The notes: generated by a model from the letters alone, not told the origin. Counted from the stretch's first letter, positions 1-9,005 are shown. The stretch is 64,000 nucleotides of DNA from Phaeobacter sp. 11ANDIMAR09 (GCF_001294455.1 NZ_LIKT01000004.1:1-64000); one strand, 5' to 3'. A program made the numbers and translations.

Positions 1-20
1 CTTTCGAGTTTGAATTCTGA

Positions 21-54
21 AAACGCGGTCTCCCGTTGGGAGTCCGCGTTTTTT
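21..54 (+). terminator. Rho-independent terminator, rightward
   Basis: A GC-rich stem (AACGCGG against CCGCGTT, extended by TCTCCC/GGGAG) with a three-base loop is followed by six T. It reads rightward, so it probably ends a gene lying left of the window. The reverse strand has only a four-T tail. Confidence 0.7.
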
Positions 55-98
55 GTTTTCGGATACCACCGGTGGCCTGCCTGTCGCGGGGCAAAACA

Positions 99-127
99 AA
101 AGGCGGCCTTATCAAGACCGCCTTTGC
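99..127 (-). terminator. Terminator of the dnaX-ybaB transcript
   Basis: The stem AAAGGCGG/CCGCCTTT, with partial extension through CTT/AAG, lies just past the ybaB stop codon. Read on the minus strand, the 3' arm runs into a T-rich tail. It would end the leftward transcript. Confidence 0.65.
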
Positions 128-152
128 CGATGAGATCATCGCTGCCTGTCTG

Positions 153-497
153 TTAAAAGGGCAGCTTTATATCCTTGGGCAGCCCCATGCTCTCGGTGAG
201 ATTGGCCATTTCTTCCTGAGCTTTCACGGCAGCCTTGGACTGGGCATCCTTGATCGCGGCGAGGATCAGATCTTCTACAACTTCTTTGTCATCCCCAGAA
301 AAGATCGAGGGATCGATGTCGAGCTCTTTCAGTTCACCCTTGGCTGAAGCCGTGGCCTTCACCAGGCCAGCCCCTGCTTCGCCAACCACCATGACATTGT
401 GCAGCTCTTCCTGCATCTCCGCCATTTTGGTCTGCAGTTCTTGTGCCGATTTCATCATCTTGGCCATATCGCCAAGACCGCCGAGGCCTTTGAGCAT
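153..497 (-). CDS. ybaB: YbaB/EbfC family nucleoid-associated protein
   Basis: 114 residues, the usual length of the YbaB/EbfC family: small dimeric DNA-binding proteins that coat the nucleoid and are almost always encoded next to dnaX and often recR. The N-terminal half is a glycine/methionine-rich start followed by a long helix (residues about 12-40), and the end carries the family pattern GLPKDIKLPF. The start is supported by TAGGAG seven bases upstream. It follows dnaX on the same strand with a gap of about 160 bases and is closed by a terminator. recR is not in the window. Confidence 0.93.
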   Translation of the reverse strand: MLKGLGGLGDMAKMMKSAQELQTKMAEMQEELHNVMVVGEAGAGLVKATASAKGELKELDIDPSIFSGDDKEVVEDLILAAIKDAQSKAAVKAQEEMANLTESMGLPKDIKLPF

Positions 498-655
498 CTG
501 TTTTCTCCTAAAGTGCTTTGTTGGGATCTAAATACGGAGCCAGGGCTTTGTACACAAGAGGCTGTGCTCTCTAGCGGTATACAGGGTGGCAAAGTGCCAG
601 GGGTGATCCTGGCCCCACCTGCCTGTCGGGATAGGAGTTCCTGGCGGACAACGGA

Positions 656-2482
656 CTAGTCCTCCTCAAAGGGGTCCCATTCGTCTTCGACCTCAGGTAG
701 GGCTTCAGCTTCCACTTCTGCGGCCAGTTCCTGTGCTGTGCGGATGCGGGTGATCTTGGCCTTGGGGAAGTTCTCCATCACCGCTTGCACCAGCGGGTGT
801 TCGCTGGCCTTGGCACGCAGAGCGTTTTCAGCGGCGTTTTCCAGCTCGGTGATGGTATCCCCGCCGCCCTCGTTCTCCAGCGAGATGATCCAACGGGCAT
901 GGGTCCAGTTCTGCAGCTGTTGCCCAAGACGGGCGGCCAGATCCCGGGGCGCATCATCGGTTGGCTGGATGGTGATGCGGCCCGGCTGATAGGAGACCAG
1001 GCGCAGGTAGGTCTTTACATATTCCAGCAGCAGCCCGTCGCGGCGCTGGCGGATCAGTTCAACCACATGTTCAAAGCTGGGGTAGCGGGCCAGGGCCTGC
1101 AGTGTTTCCGGGGCCAGCGCTGTTGCGGTGCCATTGCCGCCCTGTGCAACCGGCGCGCCGTGAGGCGCGCCACCGGATGCCATGGGCGCTCCGTCAGGAG
1201 CGCCTCCGCCCGCCGCAGGTGCTCCCAGGCTCTGCATGGGAGAGGTAGCAGGGCCATAGCCGCCTGAATTCATGCCGCCGCCTGGACCACCCTGGGGCGG
1301 CGGTGGCGTGTCCTGTAGCTTTCGGATCAGCTCTTCGGGGCTGGGCAGATCGGCCACATGGGTCAGGCGGATCACCGCCATCTCGGCGGCCATCATGGCA
1401 TTGGGCGCCGCCGCGACCTCTTCCAGCGCCTTGAGCAGCATTTGCCACATTCGAGTCATCACCCGCATGGGCAGGGCTTCGGCCATCTGCTGGCCACGCG
1501 CACGCTCATCCGGGCTGACGGTGGGATCCTCGGCCGCATCCGGGGTGATTTTCACCACTGAAACCCAATGGGTGATCTCCGCCAGATCGCGCAGCACCGC
1601 CAGAGGATCGGCCCCTTCGGCATATTGGGCCCCCAGTTCGGTCAGCGCCCCGGCGGCATCGCCGCGCAGCACCATATCCATCAGATCCAGCACCCGCCCG
1701 CGATCGGCGAGGCCGAGCATGGCGCGCACCTGATCGGCAGTGGTTTCGCCGGCGCCATGGGAAATCGCCTGATCCAGCAGCGACGTGGCATCACGTACCG
1801 AGCCTTCGGCAGCACGGGTGATCAGGGCGAGGGCATCCTCTGTGATCTCGGCGCCCTCGGAGCTGGCGATTTTGCGCATCTGGGCGATCATCACTTCAGG
1901 TTCGATCCGACGCAGATCATAACGCTGGCAGCGCGACAGCACCGTCACCGGCACCTTGCGGATTTCGGTGGTGGCAAAGATGAATTTGACGTGGGCGGGC
2001 GGCTCTTCCAGCGTTTTCAGCAGCGCGTTAAAGGCGCTGGTGGAGAGCATATGCACCTCATCGATGATGTAGATCTTATAGCGGGCCGAGGCGGCGCGGT
2101 ACTGCACCGAATCGATGATTTCGCGAATGTCGCCCACACCGGTGCGGCTGGCAGCATCCATTTCCATCACATCAACGTGGCGGCCTTCCATGATGGCGGT
2201 GCAATGCTCGCAGACGCCGCAGGGCTCGGTGGTGGGCTGGCCGGTGCCATCTGGACCAATGCAGTTCATCCCCTTGGCGATGATCCGCGCGGTGGTGGTT
2301 TTACCGGTTCCGCGAATACCTGTCATAATAAAGGCCTGGGCGATGCGGTTGGTTTCAAACGCATTTTTCAGCGTTCTGACCATGGCGTCCTGGCCTATCA
2401 GATCGGCAAATGTCTCGGGACGGTATTTCCGCGCCAGGACTTGATACTGAGGCTGGCTGCTGTCGCTTGTGCTGTCGTTCAT
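656..2482 (-). CDS. dnaX: DNA polymerase III subunit tau/gamma
   Basis: 608 residues from the chosen start; an upstream in-frame start at 2566 would add 28 proline/serine-rich residues unlike the family. The protein loads the sliding clamp and links the polymerase cores. An AAA+ domain fills the first half: Walker A GIRGTGKT at 55-62, the four zinc cysteines at 74, 88, 91 and 94, DEVH at 141-144, and the SRC arginine finger at 183-185. A proline/glycine/alanine-rich linker (about 395-450) precedes a tau-like C-terminal domain with an acidic tail. I saw no A-rich slippage site, so a frameshifted gamma form is not indicated. Expected to be co-transcribed with ybaB. Confidence 0.96.
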   Translation of the reverse strand: MNDSTSDSSQPQYQVLARKYRPETFADLIGQDAMVRTLKNAFETNRIAQAFIMTGIRGTGKTTTARIIAKGMNCIGPDGTGQPTTEPCGVCEHCTAIMEGRHVDVMEMDAASRTGVGDIREIIDSVQYRAASARYKIYIIDEVHMLSTSAFNALLKTLEEPPAHVKFIFATTEIRKVPVTVLSRCQRYDLRRIEPEVMIAQMRKIASSEGAEITEDALALITRAAEGSVRDATSLLDQAISHGAGETTADQVRAMLGLADRGRVLDLMDMVLRGDAAGALTELGAQYAEGADPLAVLRDLAEITHWVSVVKITPDAAEDPTVSPDERARGQQMAEALPMRVMTRMWQMLLKALEEVAAAPNAMMAAEMAVIRLTHVADLPSPEELIRKLQDTPPPPQGGPGGGMNSGGYGPATSPMQSLGAPAAGGGAPDGAPMASGGAPHGAPVAQGGNGTATALAPETLQALARYPSFEHVVELIRQRRDGLLLEYVKTYLRLVSYQPGRITIQPTDDAPRDLAARLGQQLQNWTHARWIISLENEGGGDTITELENAAENALRAKASEHPLVQAVMENFPKAKITRIRTAQELAAEVEAEALPEVEDEWDPFEED

Positions 2483-2773
2483 AGGTCTCTTGCCGGATTC
2501 GGAAGGCGGGATCGCCTCTGCGCAAGGTACGCGGGTGGGCGGGCTTCGTCCACCGCTGTTGACCAACCGGGGGGCAGCGGGTCAGACTTTGATGTCGGCC
2601 CTGGCTTGGGGGCGGGTTTGAGGCGTGTTGGCCGGGCCTGTTGGGCCCGTTTTATTGGTGCGGACCTCGGGTCTGTGATGCCGGAGTGTGTGACATGAAA
2701 AAGTCTGTGGCAAATACCGCCCCTTTTGGCAGAGCCTGTGCAGGCTCTGCGCACGCTTCAGCGGGTAGGCGAC

Positions 2774-3289
2774 ATGGATGATCACCTCAATGAGCCTGCC
2801 GCAAGCTCGCTTACCCTGCATGCGCTGAGCGTTGAAGACGGTATTCTGGCGCTTTGCCCCTTGCCAGGGGGAGGCGGTGACTATGCGGGTGATATGGATC
2901 ATCTGCATGATTGGCAGCCGGGGCTGGTGATTTCGATGACCACCGAAGTCGAACATGTTGGCGCCGGAGCTGCTCCCCTGGGGCAGGATATTCAGGCCAT
3001 GGGATGCCGTTGGATCCATTTGCCCCTGCCGGATTTTTCCGCCCCAACCAAAGAGATGTTGGTGCAGTGGCCCGAGGCCAGCGCGCTGGCGCTCCAGGCC
3101 TTGCGTGGCGGTGGGCGGGTGCTGGTGCATTGCAAAGGCGGCTGCGGGCGCTCGGGCATGGTGGTTCTGCGCCTGATGATTGAGGCCGGAGAAAATCCCA
3201 CCAAAGCCCTGAGACGCCTGCGCGCCGTGCGTGCCTGCGCTGTGGAAACCGAAGACCAGATGGCCTGGGCCCTGGCAGCGGCCAGTTGA
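2774..3289 (+). CDS. Dual-specificity/tyrosine phosphatase-like protein
   Basis: 171 residues from an ATG preceded by a GGGTAGG-like ribosome site; an in-frame start at 2726 is less likely. The signature HCKGGCGRSG at 119-128 matches the HCxxGxxRS/T loop of cysteine-dependent phosphatases, with Cys120 as nucleophile and Asp87 (in PLPDF) placed like the general acid. The fold resembles small dual-specificity phosphatases found in Rhodobacterales, whose substrate is unknown. It is divergent from dnaX and stands alone. No signal peptide, so it should be cytoplasmic. Activity is predicted from the loop only. Confidence 0.8.
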   Translation: MDDHLNEPAASSLTLHALSVEDGILALCPLPGGGGDYAGDMDHLHDWQPGLVISMTTEVEHVGAGAAPLGQDIQAMGCRWIHLPLPDFSAPTKEMLVQWPEASALALQALRGGGRVLVHCKGGCGRSGMVVLRLMIEAGENPTKALRRLRAVRACAVETEDQMAWALAAAS

Positions 3290-3371
3290 TCCACTCTATT
3301 TTGAGGTGAGCGGGGCATGGGCGCGCAGACTTGGAGTGGAACCACAAATAACTGCGCTGCCCCAAACAAGA

Positions 3372-3803
3372 CTAAAGCGCTGGATGGGAAACTGGCACAT
3401 CAGGCAGGTGATGCGGCAGCCTTGGGATGGCTTGGCCCATTGCACAGGGGCGGTGATCCAGTTGGGTGCCGGAAAAGCCCTGCGCATCTGGCTGGAACAG
3501 GCTGTCAGCAAAAAGCTCTAGAGCCTTGCTATCGGTGGCTGCCTCGACGTCGCAATACACCCGAATGCGGTCATGGGTGGCGATGAAGCGGGCAGGGCAA
3601 TGGCGGGCGCAGCCATCCAGCAGGCTTTCACCGCAGAGTTCAAAGTCTGGGGTAGTCACTGGCCGCGCCTTGTCCACCGCCCCCGCCAGCGCTGCGAGCA
3701 TCCGGGACAGGGCCGGGCAGGGCGCGCCGAGGTGCATACAGATACTTTGAGAAAAGTGATGTGTTTCCTTGGTGGGTTTTTTCAGGTCCATCGGTGTCAT
3801 CAT
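3372..3803 (-). CDS. Cysteine-rich DUF1636-like protein under B12 control
   Basis: 143 residues starting ATGATG, with GGAGG five to six bases upstream. I recognise the pattern only loosely: Cys22, Cys29, Cys57, Cys65, Cys69 and Cys84, with ELCGESLLDGCARHCPARF in the centre, recall DUF1636-type small metal-binding or thioredoxin-like ferredoxin proteins that accompany cobalamin genes. That family is poorly characterised; a role in handling metal, cobalt or the B12 pathway is inferred from the riboswitch in its leader. The last 40 residues look unstructured and cysteine-free. No other cobalamin gene is adjacent, so it appears to be the sole gene controlled by this riboswitch. Confidence 0.6.
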   Translation of the reverse strand: MMTPMDLKKPTKETHHFSQSICMHLGAPCPALSRMLAALAGAVDKARPVTTPDFELCGESLLDGCARHCPARFIATHDRIRVYCDVEAATDSKALELFADSLFQPDAQGFSGTQLDHRPCAMGQAIPRLPHHLPDVPVSHPAL

Positions 3804-3929
3804 GCGCCCTCCGCGCGGCGGCCGGGGATGACAGGCGATGGCATGAGAACGAGCGCGACTGGCAGATAGGGGTGCCGACCATCATCTCATGCACCCGCCC
3901 GGACTCCCCGCCCAGTTTCGAGTTTCATT

Positions 3930-4130
3930 CGTGATGGCAGGTCTCCTGACTTGCGGGTCGATGCGGTTTCGGTCCTTCCCGGCAGGGCGTTGATGCCTGT
4001 GCCAGTGGTTCACCCGAAGCGCTCGCCGCTTACAGTTGCGGGGGCAGTCGTGGACTTGGCTGGGCTGCAAAGCCTGGCCGCACCACGTTCCCTTTTCATC
4101 CCGGGCACAAGATTTATGTGCCGCAAGAAC
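3930..4130 (-). promoter_or_regulatory. Cobalamin (adenosylcobalamin) riboswitch
   Basis: Read on the minus strand, the conserved core elements appear in order: a GAAAAGGGAAC segment, then the B12 box (GCCCCCGCAACTGTAAGCGG), a CCACTG...CGGGAAGG segment, and a 3' portion GCAAGTCAGGAGACCTGCC. These are the hallmark parts of the cobalamin riboswitch. It ends about 125 bases before the ATG of the cysteine-rich gene and would lower its expression when cobalamin is plentiful. Outer boundaries are approximate. The stretch from about 4131 to 4296 behind it shows nothing else I can name. Confidence 0.93.
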
Positions 4131-4296
4131 CATCGACACTAGGGCTATCGTCGACTGGGATGAGTCGTCAATCAAGAACTGCTGGAAGCCTGGGCAATTG
4201 GTGCCACAACGAACATTGGGCACCCAGGGGCGGCAGGTGCCAAGGGGCGGCGGCAGCGAGACTGCCCCCAGAAACAAGCGTCCAGCCAGAAAAAGG

Positions 4297-4764
4297 TCAG
4301 GCGCTGTGGCTGACGCGGTCTTCTGTCAGGCTGGCAAATTCCGCCACGCGATGTTTGAATCGCTTATTGACTTTGGAACGTGCCAGTTTCAGCGATTGCA
4401 ACAATAGCCGCCCGGACAGGGTCTTGGCCTTGATCTTTACCTTTACCGAAAGCCGGGTGCGCCGTGGAGACAGGGCCAGAAGCTCAATCTGGCTTGTGCC
4501 GCTGAGGCTGTTACTTTCCCCGTCCAGCGCGATCAGGGTGGAAGGCTCATAGGCGGACAGCTTCAGCTGCAAATCACGCGGCTTACCGCGAAAGTCAGCC
4601 CGCACGTCCCAGGCCATGCCCACCTGCGGGTTGGCTTCGTTGCTCAGGCGCTGGACTTCGATGCCGCGCCGGATCGCCGAGCGTTCAAAACTGCCAAAAT
4701 CTGAGATCGCTTGAAAGACTTCGGCGAGAGGTGCCTCGACGTCTTCATTGCTCGATAATTCCAT
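4297..4764 (-). CDS. SRPBCC family protein
   Basis: 155 residues with the polyketide-cyclase/START-like pattern: an N-terminal strand rich in hydrophobics (MELSSNEDVEAPLAEVFQAI), a central EVQRL...GMAWDV strand pair and a long C-terminal helix (LLLQSLKLARSKVNKRFKHRVAEF). Such proteins form a helix-grip fold with a hydrophobic pocket; the ligand here is unknown. It lies 68 bases behind nudC on the same strand and may be cotranscribed. No signal peptide or membrane segment. Confidence 0.8.
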   Translation of the reverse strand: MELSSNEDVEAPLAEVFQAISDFGSFERSAIRRGIEVQRLSNEANPQVGMAWDVRADFRGKPRDLQLKLSAYEPSTLIALDGESNSLSGTSQIELLALSPRRTRLSVKVKIKAKTLSGRLLLQSLKLARSKVNKRFKHRVAEFASLTEDRVSHSA

Positions 4765-4832
4765 AATATGCCGCCTGACCCCTGGGTCAGCCCTCAGAGT
4801 TTGTATTCGTGTGTGTTGGTAGAATAATCTTC

Positions 4833-5819
4833 TTAATCCAAGGTGTCCGCAAGCCAGTTTTCCAAAAGAAAATGTGCGATTGCGCCCTTTCTTGCTGGTT
4901 TGATCACGGGGTGCTCTCCTGCAAAGACAGTCATCATATCCTGACGGCTTACCCAGATTGCATCTTCGATTTCATGCGGGTCGATGGTGATGTCACGGCT
5001 GGTGGCGCGACCACTGCAGCCAAACATCAAAGACATAGGAAAGGGCCAGGGCTGACTGGACAGATAGCCAACTTCGGCGACCGCGACGCCGGTTTCTTCA
5101 AAAACCTCCCGCCGCACGGCGGCTTCCAGAGTTTCTCCAGGCTCAACAAATCCGGCCAGCAGCGAATACATGCCTTCGGGCCAACCGGGGGAGCGGCCCA
5201 TCAACACGTCGTCGCCATGGGTGATCAACATGATGACAACCGGATCGGTACGGGGGAAGTGCAGCGCTTTGCAGCTGGGGCACTTGCGCTGCCAGCCGGC
5301 CTGACTGACTGCGCTTTTTTCACCGCAACGGGCACAGAATTGATGCGACTGATGCCAGGACAGCAGGGCCTTGGCGGATGCCGCCAGCTCGGCCTCCAGC
5401 GGCGTAAGACGCGCCATGATGCGCCGCAGCTCAGCAAAGACATAGCCTGCGGGTAACGCGGGATGCTGTTGTTCGCTGAGATCAGCAAAGCTGGCCAGGG
5501 CCATCTCGTCCAGTGCATCCGGCTTCCAGGCCCCGAGGTCGCAGGCAAAATGCTCAGCCCCGTCAGCCGTTGCCCCAAGATACAGTGCCGAGCTGCGATG
5601 TTCCATTGCCAACGGGTGGTCCGCTCCGACCCAGGCCAGACCGTCTGGCCCGCGATCCGGGTCTGAACGTTGGCTGAGCACCTTGCCCCGCCAGGTCATC
5701 AGAACCTGTGTCTCGGGAGCTTCCCAGGCCCTGTCCAGAGCCGCGGGATCATCGCGCAGCTGAGCCTTGCGATCCAGACCACCGCCGCCACCAAAGGTCA
5801 CCTGTTCTGCTCGTCTCAT
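4833..5819 (-). CDS. nudC: NAD(+) diphosphatase / RNA decapping hydrolase NudC
   Basis: 328 residues, as usual for alphaproteobacterial NudC (longer than the E. coli enzyme). It hydrolyses NADH or NAD+ to NMN and AMP and can remove NAD caps from RNA. Zinc ligands are Cys162, 165, 180 and 183 (CARC and CPSC). The Nudix box spans about 223-244 (GFVEPGETLEAAV then RREVFEETG), and the NADH-specific SQPWPFP signature follows at 255-261. An N-terminal domain of about 120 residues is less conserved. The SRPBCC gene follows on the same strand. Confidence 0.95.
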   Translation of the reverse strand: MRRAEQVTFGGGGGLDRKAQLRDDPAALDRAWEAPETQVLMTWRGKVLSQRSDPDRGPDGLAWVGADHPLAMEHRSSALYLGATADGAEHFACDLGAWKPDALDEMALASFADLSEQQHPALPAGYVFAELRRIMARLTPLEAELAASAKALLSWHQSHQFCARCGEKSAVSQAGWQRKCPSCKALHFPRTDPVVIMLITHGDDVLMGRSPGWPEGMYSLLAGFVEPGETLEAAVRREVFEETGVAVAEVGYLSSQPWPFPMSLMFGCSGRATSRDITIDPHEIEDAIWVSRQDMMTVFAGEHPVIKPARKGAIAHFLLENWLADTLD

Positions 5820-6096
5820 CTGTCACTCCCTGCAGGCTTGTGTGCCGCCAGAACTGCGGCGTTTCCCGCTTTTTGGCGCATTTGAGCAAAGTGATGACCT
5901 CTTGTCGCAGAAAATACCAGTCAATCTCTGCTAAATTGGTCGTCAAAGGGGCTGCCTGGCCCGGCTTGACTTTGCTTCTTGCCGGGCTAGCTCCAGAGCA
6001 ACTTGGTTAATTTTTCTTAAAGATGATGTATTTGAAGGCTTTGCAAATTCGTGAAACGCTGTTTCATAGAAAGGGCGGTTCTCAGAAAGGGAGCTC

Positions 6097-8025
6097 GTGA
6101 AGCAAGAGATTGGACCAGGTAGTGACAGCTGTGACTTCAGCGCGATGACAGAGATGACGGCTTCCAAGTCAGGGGCTACCGGCATGTTGCGCATCCTTGC
6201 GACAACTGATCTGCACTGCAACCTTCTCAGTCGGGATTACTATGCGGATCGGGAAGATCCGGGGGTTGGATTGTCGCGATTGGCCAGCCTTATTTCTCTG
6301 GCACGCAGAGAAGTCACGGATCAGGGCGGGGTCGCCCTGCTACTGGACAATGGTGATGCGCTTCAGGGCTCTCCGATTGGGGAGACAGCGCTGCGGATCG
6401 ATCGGGAAGATTTCTCTGTTGGTGTTACAGGGGAGCATCCGTTGATGTCAGCCTTCTCGGCCTTGAAATATGATGCTTTGGGCTTGGGAAATCACGATTT
6501 CAACTTTGGTCTGCCGGTGCTGGATGCAGTGCTACAAGACGCGCCCTGCGCGGTTGTCTGCTCGAACATGGAGGCTGTTGCCCCCGACCGCCAGTTGCCC
6601 TTTGTCAAGACGGTCATTTTGGAGCGGCGGATCGCGGCCCTGCCGGATGCCCCCGATTTAAAGATCGGGATCCTCTCTGTGCTGCCGCCACAGACGATGA
6701 TTTGGGATGCACATTTGCTGGAGGGCGAAGTGCAGGTCCAGGACATGGTCCAGGCCGCCACGGCCAGTGCTGCGGATTTGCGGGCGGCGGGATGTGATTT
6801 GGTCATTGCCCTGGCTCATACCGGAGTGGACGGCGAATTCCCGGTTCCAAACATGGAAAACGCCCTACGCCCCATAGTGGCGACCGCTGGCATTGATGCG
6901 GTGATTGGCGGCCACACTCATCTGGTCTTGCCCGATCCCGCACATGCCTTTGCCAAACCCGTGGTCATGCCAGGTGCCCATGGTTCGCATCTGGGGCAGA
7001 TTGATTTGCAGCTGCGCTACGGAGAGGGGGGCTGGGCGGTTGCCACTTGGCAGGCCAGCGCCGTTCCGATTTCGCGCCGCGATGCCTGGGGTAAGCTGAC
7101 GCCACTGGTGGCAGAGGATCCAGATCTGGTGGCGATCTTGGCGGAGGCCGATGCGCAGACCCAGGCGCGGATGAAAGAAGCCGTTGGGCATAGTTGCGGG
7201 GCTCTGCATTCCTATTTCACTCTGTTTGGGCAGGACCAGGGGCTGGCTCTAGCGGCCTGTGCACAAATTGCCGCGGTGCGGCCCATGTTGGCAGGGACCC
7301 CGGCTGGCGATTTGCCCCTGCTCTCGGCGGTCTCGCCGGGGAAATTTGGCGGGCGCTCCGGGCCCGAAAACTACACGGATATTGCGGCGGGGGAGCTCTG
7401 CATGCGCAATGTTGCGGATCTGCAGGTATTTCCCAACGCGGTCTGGGCCGTCCAGGTCAACGGTGATCAGCTGCGGGATTGGCTGGAAATGTCGGCTGGC
7501 ATGTTCAATCAAATCACCCCGGAAAGCCGCAACACCGAATTGGTGAATTTGGAGCGCGCCGGGCATAATTTTGATGTGATCTTTGGCTTGAGCTACGAGA
7601 TTGATGTCACGCAACCGCCTCGGTTTTCCTCCTCCGGTCTGTTGATCAACCAAGAAGCCCATCGAATAGAAAACCTGTGCTGGAATGGGGCGCCTGTGTC
7701 TGGCACTCAGCAGTTTACAGTTGTGACAAACAGCTATCGGGTCAGCGGCGGCGGAAATTTCAAAATGGTGCAGGAGGCGGATAGGCTGCGCCTGCCTCGT
7801 CTCAAGGTCCGAGATGCGATCTGTGACTATGTCTCGGGGCAGCTGCCCGAGGATCCGCTGGCCACGGCCGGTTATCCCTGGCAATTGAAGCGGATACCGA
7901 GCACCCGGGTGGCGGTCTATACCGGACCGGTTGCACGTAATTACCTGGATGAGCTGCCAGAGGGCCGGGTTGAAGATCAGGGCGTGACTCCCAATGGTTT
8001 CCTGAAGCTGCGCCTTACTCTGTGA
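6097..8025 (+). CDS. cpdB: 2',3'-cyclic-nucleotide 2'-phosphodiesterase / 3'-nucleotidase (CpdB-like)
   Basis: 642 residues from GTG, preceded by AAAGGGA at a spacing of five; a shorter form could begin at 6145. The metallophosphoesterase domain shows TTDLH near 36-40, NGDALQGS at 85-92, GNHDF at 131-135 and GGHTHL near 270. The C-terminal 5'-nucleotidase domain carries FGGRSGPENY and SYRVSGGGNF. The enzyme converts 2',3'-cyclic nucleotides to 3'-nucleotides and then nucleosides. E. coli CpdB is periplasmic, but this N-terminus has no hydrophobic signal segment from either start, so it is predicted cytoplasmic, or the start is misjudged. Monocistronic. Confidence 0.88.
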   Translation: MKQEIGPGSDSCDFSAMTEMTASKSGATGMLRILATTDLHCNLLSRDYYADREDPGVGLSRLASLISLARREVTDQGGVALLLDNGDALQGSPIGETALRIDREDFSVGVTGEHPLMSAFSALKYDALGLGNHDFNFGLPVLDAVLQDAPCAVVCSNMEAVAPDRQLPFVKTVILERRIAALPDAPDLKIGILSVLPPQTMIWDAHLLEGEVQVQDMVQAATASAADLRAAGCDLVIALAHTGVDGEFPVPNMENALRPIVATAGIDAVIGGHTHLVLPDPAHAFAKPVVMPGAHGSHLGQIDLQLRYGEGGWAVATWQASAVPISRRDAWGKLTPLVAEDPDLVAILAEADAQTQARMKEAVGHSCGALHSYFTLFGQDQGLALAACAQIAAVRPMLAGTPAGDLPLLSAVSPGKFGGRSGPENYTDIAAGELCMRNVADLQVFPNAVWAVQVNGDQLRDWLEMSAGMFNQITPESRNTELVNLERAGHNFDVIFGLSYEIDVTQPPRFSSSGLLINQEAHRIENLCWNGAPVSGTQQFTVVTNSYRVSGGGNFKMVQEADRLRLPRLKVRDAICDYVSGQLPEDPLATAGYPWQLKRIPSTRVAVYTGPVARNYLDELPEGRVEDQGVTPNGFLKLRLTL

Positions 8026-8138
8026 TCTCAGTTGACCCTGGGAGCCGTGCCAGGTGGGTCTCTCGGCTCAGCTTTTCCACACAATGGTGTAGGTTAGGGC
8101 TCTTGTCTTTGTGGCAAACTCTGCCTATATCGGGATTC

Positions 8139-8232
8139 GAGAGGTTGGCGCGGGCAGGCGCCTCGCCAACCTGGTCAGATCCGGAAGGAAGCAGCCACAA
8201 CGAGCCCCGCTTGGGTCGATGTCCAGCCTCTC
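8139..8232 (+). ncRNA. ffs: Signal recognition particle 4.5S RNA
   Basis: The ends pair (GAGAGGTTGG with CCAGCCTCTC) and the apical domain contains GGTCAGATCCGGAAGGAAGCAGCC-type core, the Ffh-binding internal loop of bacterial small SRP RNA. Length about 94 bases fits. It stands alone between the cpdB-like gene and the hemolysin III homologue. The flanks (8026-8138 and 8233-8354) hold no gene; a weak stem GAGCCG/CGGCTC near 8042-8069 could end the cpdB transcript. Confidence 0.95.
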
Positions 8233-8354
8233 ACCTTATTCCCCCTCAATTGCGTAGAATATTTGATGGTTTTGCAGGCTTGCTCATTCGGCCCGGCGGT
8301 GGAGCAAGGGCAGCCGTAGCTATAGACGTTTTCCTTGGGGAGGCGCGCTCTAGG

Positions 8355-9005
8355 TTAGAACAGCGACATCCAAATACCTGTAAACATAAAGATGCCTCCG
8401 ATATTCACCCATATGTGCCAGATGGCATAGCGATAGGGCAGGGTCTTGCGGGCGTAGAATCCTGTGCCGATCACAAAGCTGGTGACCCCCAAGAGGATGC
8501 AATAGAGGCTGGCGGTGGGGATCATGGTCAGATCTGGCAGTGCCCCGAGCCCAATGGCGCCCAACCCTAGGTAAGACGCCGTCGACCAGCGGGATTTCAC
8601 GTTTTCATTGGTGATTTTGTTCCAGATGGCCAGGGCGGTCAGCCCCCAACACAGGAACAGAAGTGTCCAGGTCCAGGTGGTGCCTGCTTGGACAAAGAAG
8701 GGGGTGAAGGTGCCAGTGATGCTGGGATAGATCGCAGCATGGTCGATGCGGCGCAGCAACAGGCGGCGGTCATGCCAGGGGGCAAAGTGGTAAAGGCAGG
8801 AGGCAATATTGGAGGCCAGCACTGAGAGGACGTAGAGGCCCAATGCGGCGACCAGTCCGATGTTGAGTCCAGTGCTTGCCTTGTAGGATAGAGCTGCTCC
8901 GGCCACTAGGATCAGCCCCAGCCCCACGGCATGAACCCTCATATCGGCACGGCGATGCGCCGGATCGGCACTGGGGTAGGTTGTGACAGGCGGTGTGGCG
9001 GTCAT
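8355..9005 (-). CDS. Hemolysin III / PAQR-family membrane protein
   Basis: 216 residues with about seven hydrophobic segments. The family motifs are present: SCLYHFAPWHDRRLLLRRIDHAAIY in two parts (SCLYHF then RRIDHAA), ITGTFTPF, and HIWVNIGG near the C-terminus, giving the conserved serine, aspartate and histidines thought to bind zinc in the PAQR/YqfA/HlyIII superfamily. Despite the family name, a haemolytic role is not established for most members; a membrane hydrolase or stress role is equally possible. The N-terminal 25 residues are cytoplasmic and charged. Transcribed alone. Confidence 0.88.
   Translation of the reverse strand: MTATPPVTTYPSADPAHRRADMRVHAVGLGLILVAGAALSYKASTGLNIGLVAALGLYVLSVLASNIASCLYHFAPWHDRRLLLRRIDHAAIYPSITGTFTPFFVQAGTTWTWTLLFLCWGLTALAIWNKITNENVKSRWSTASYLGLGAIGLGALPDLTMIPTASLYCILLGVTSFVIGTGFYARKTLPYRYAIWHIWVNIGGIFMFTGIWMSLF

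Noticed and set aside
1568-2698. Long plus-strand ORF of 376 codons opposite dnaX
   Set aside because: It lies wholly antisense to a well-conserved gene, shows no family pattern and is expected from GC-rich codon use.
5943-6221. 92-codon minus-strand ORF upstream of the cpdB-like gene
   Set aside because: Overlaps the 5' end of that gene antisense and lacks a ribosome site or family match.
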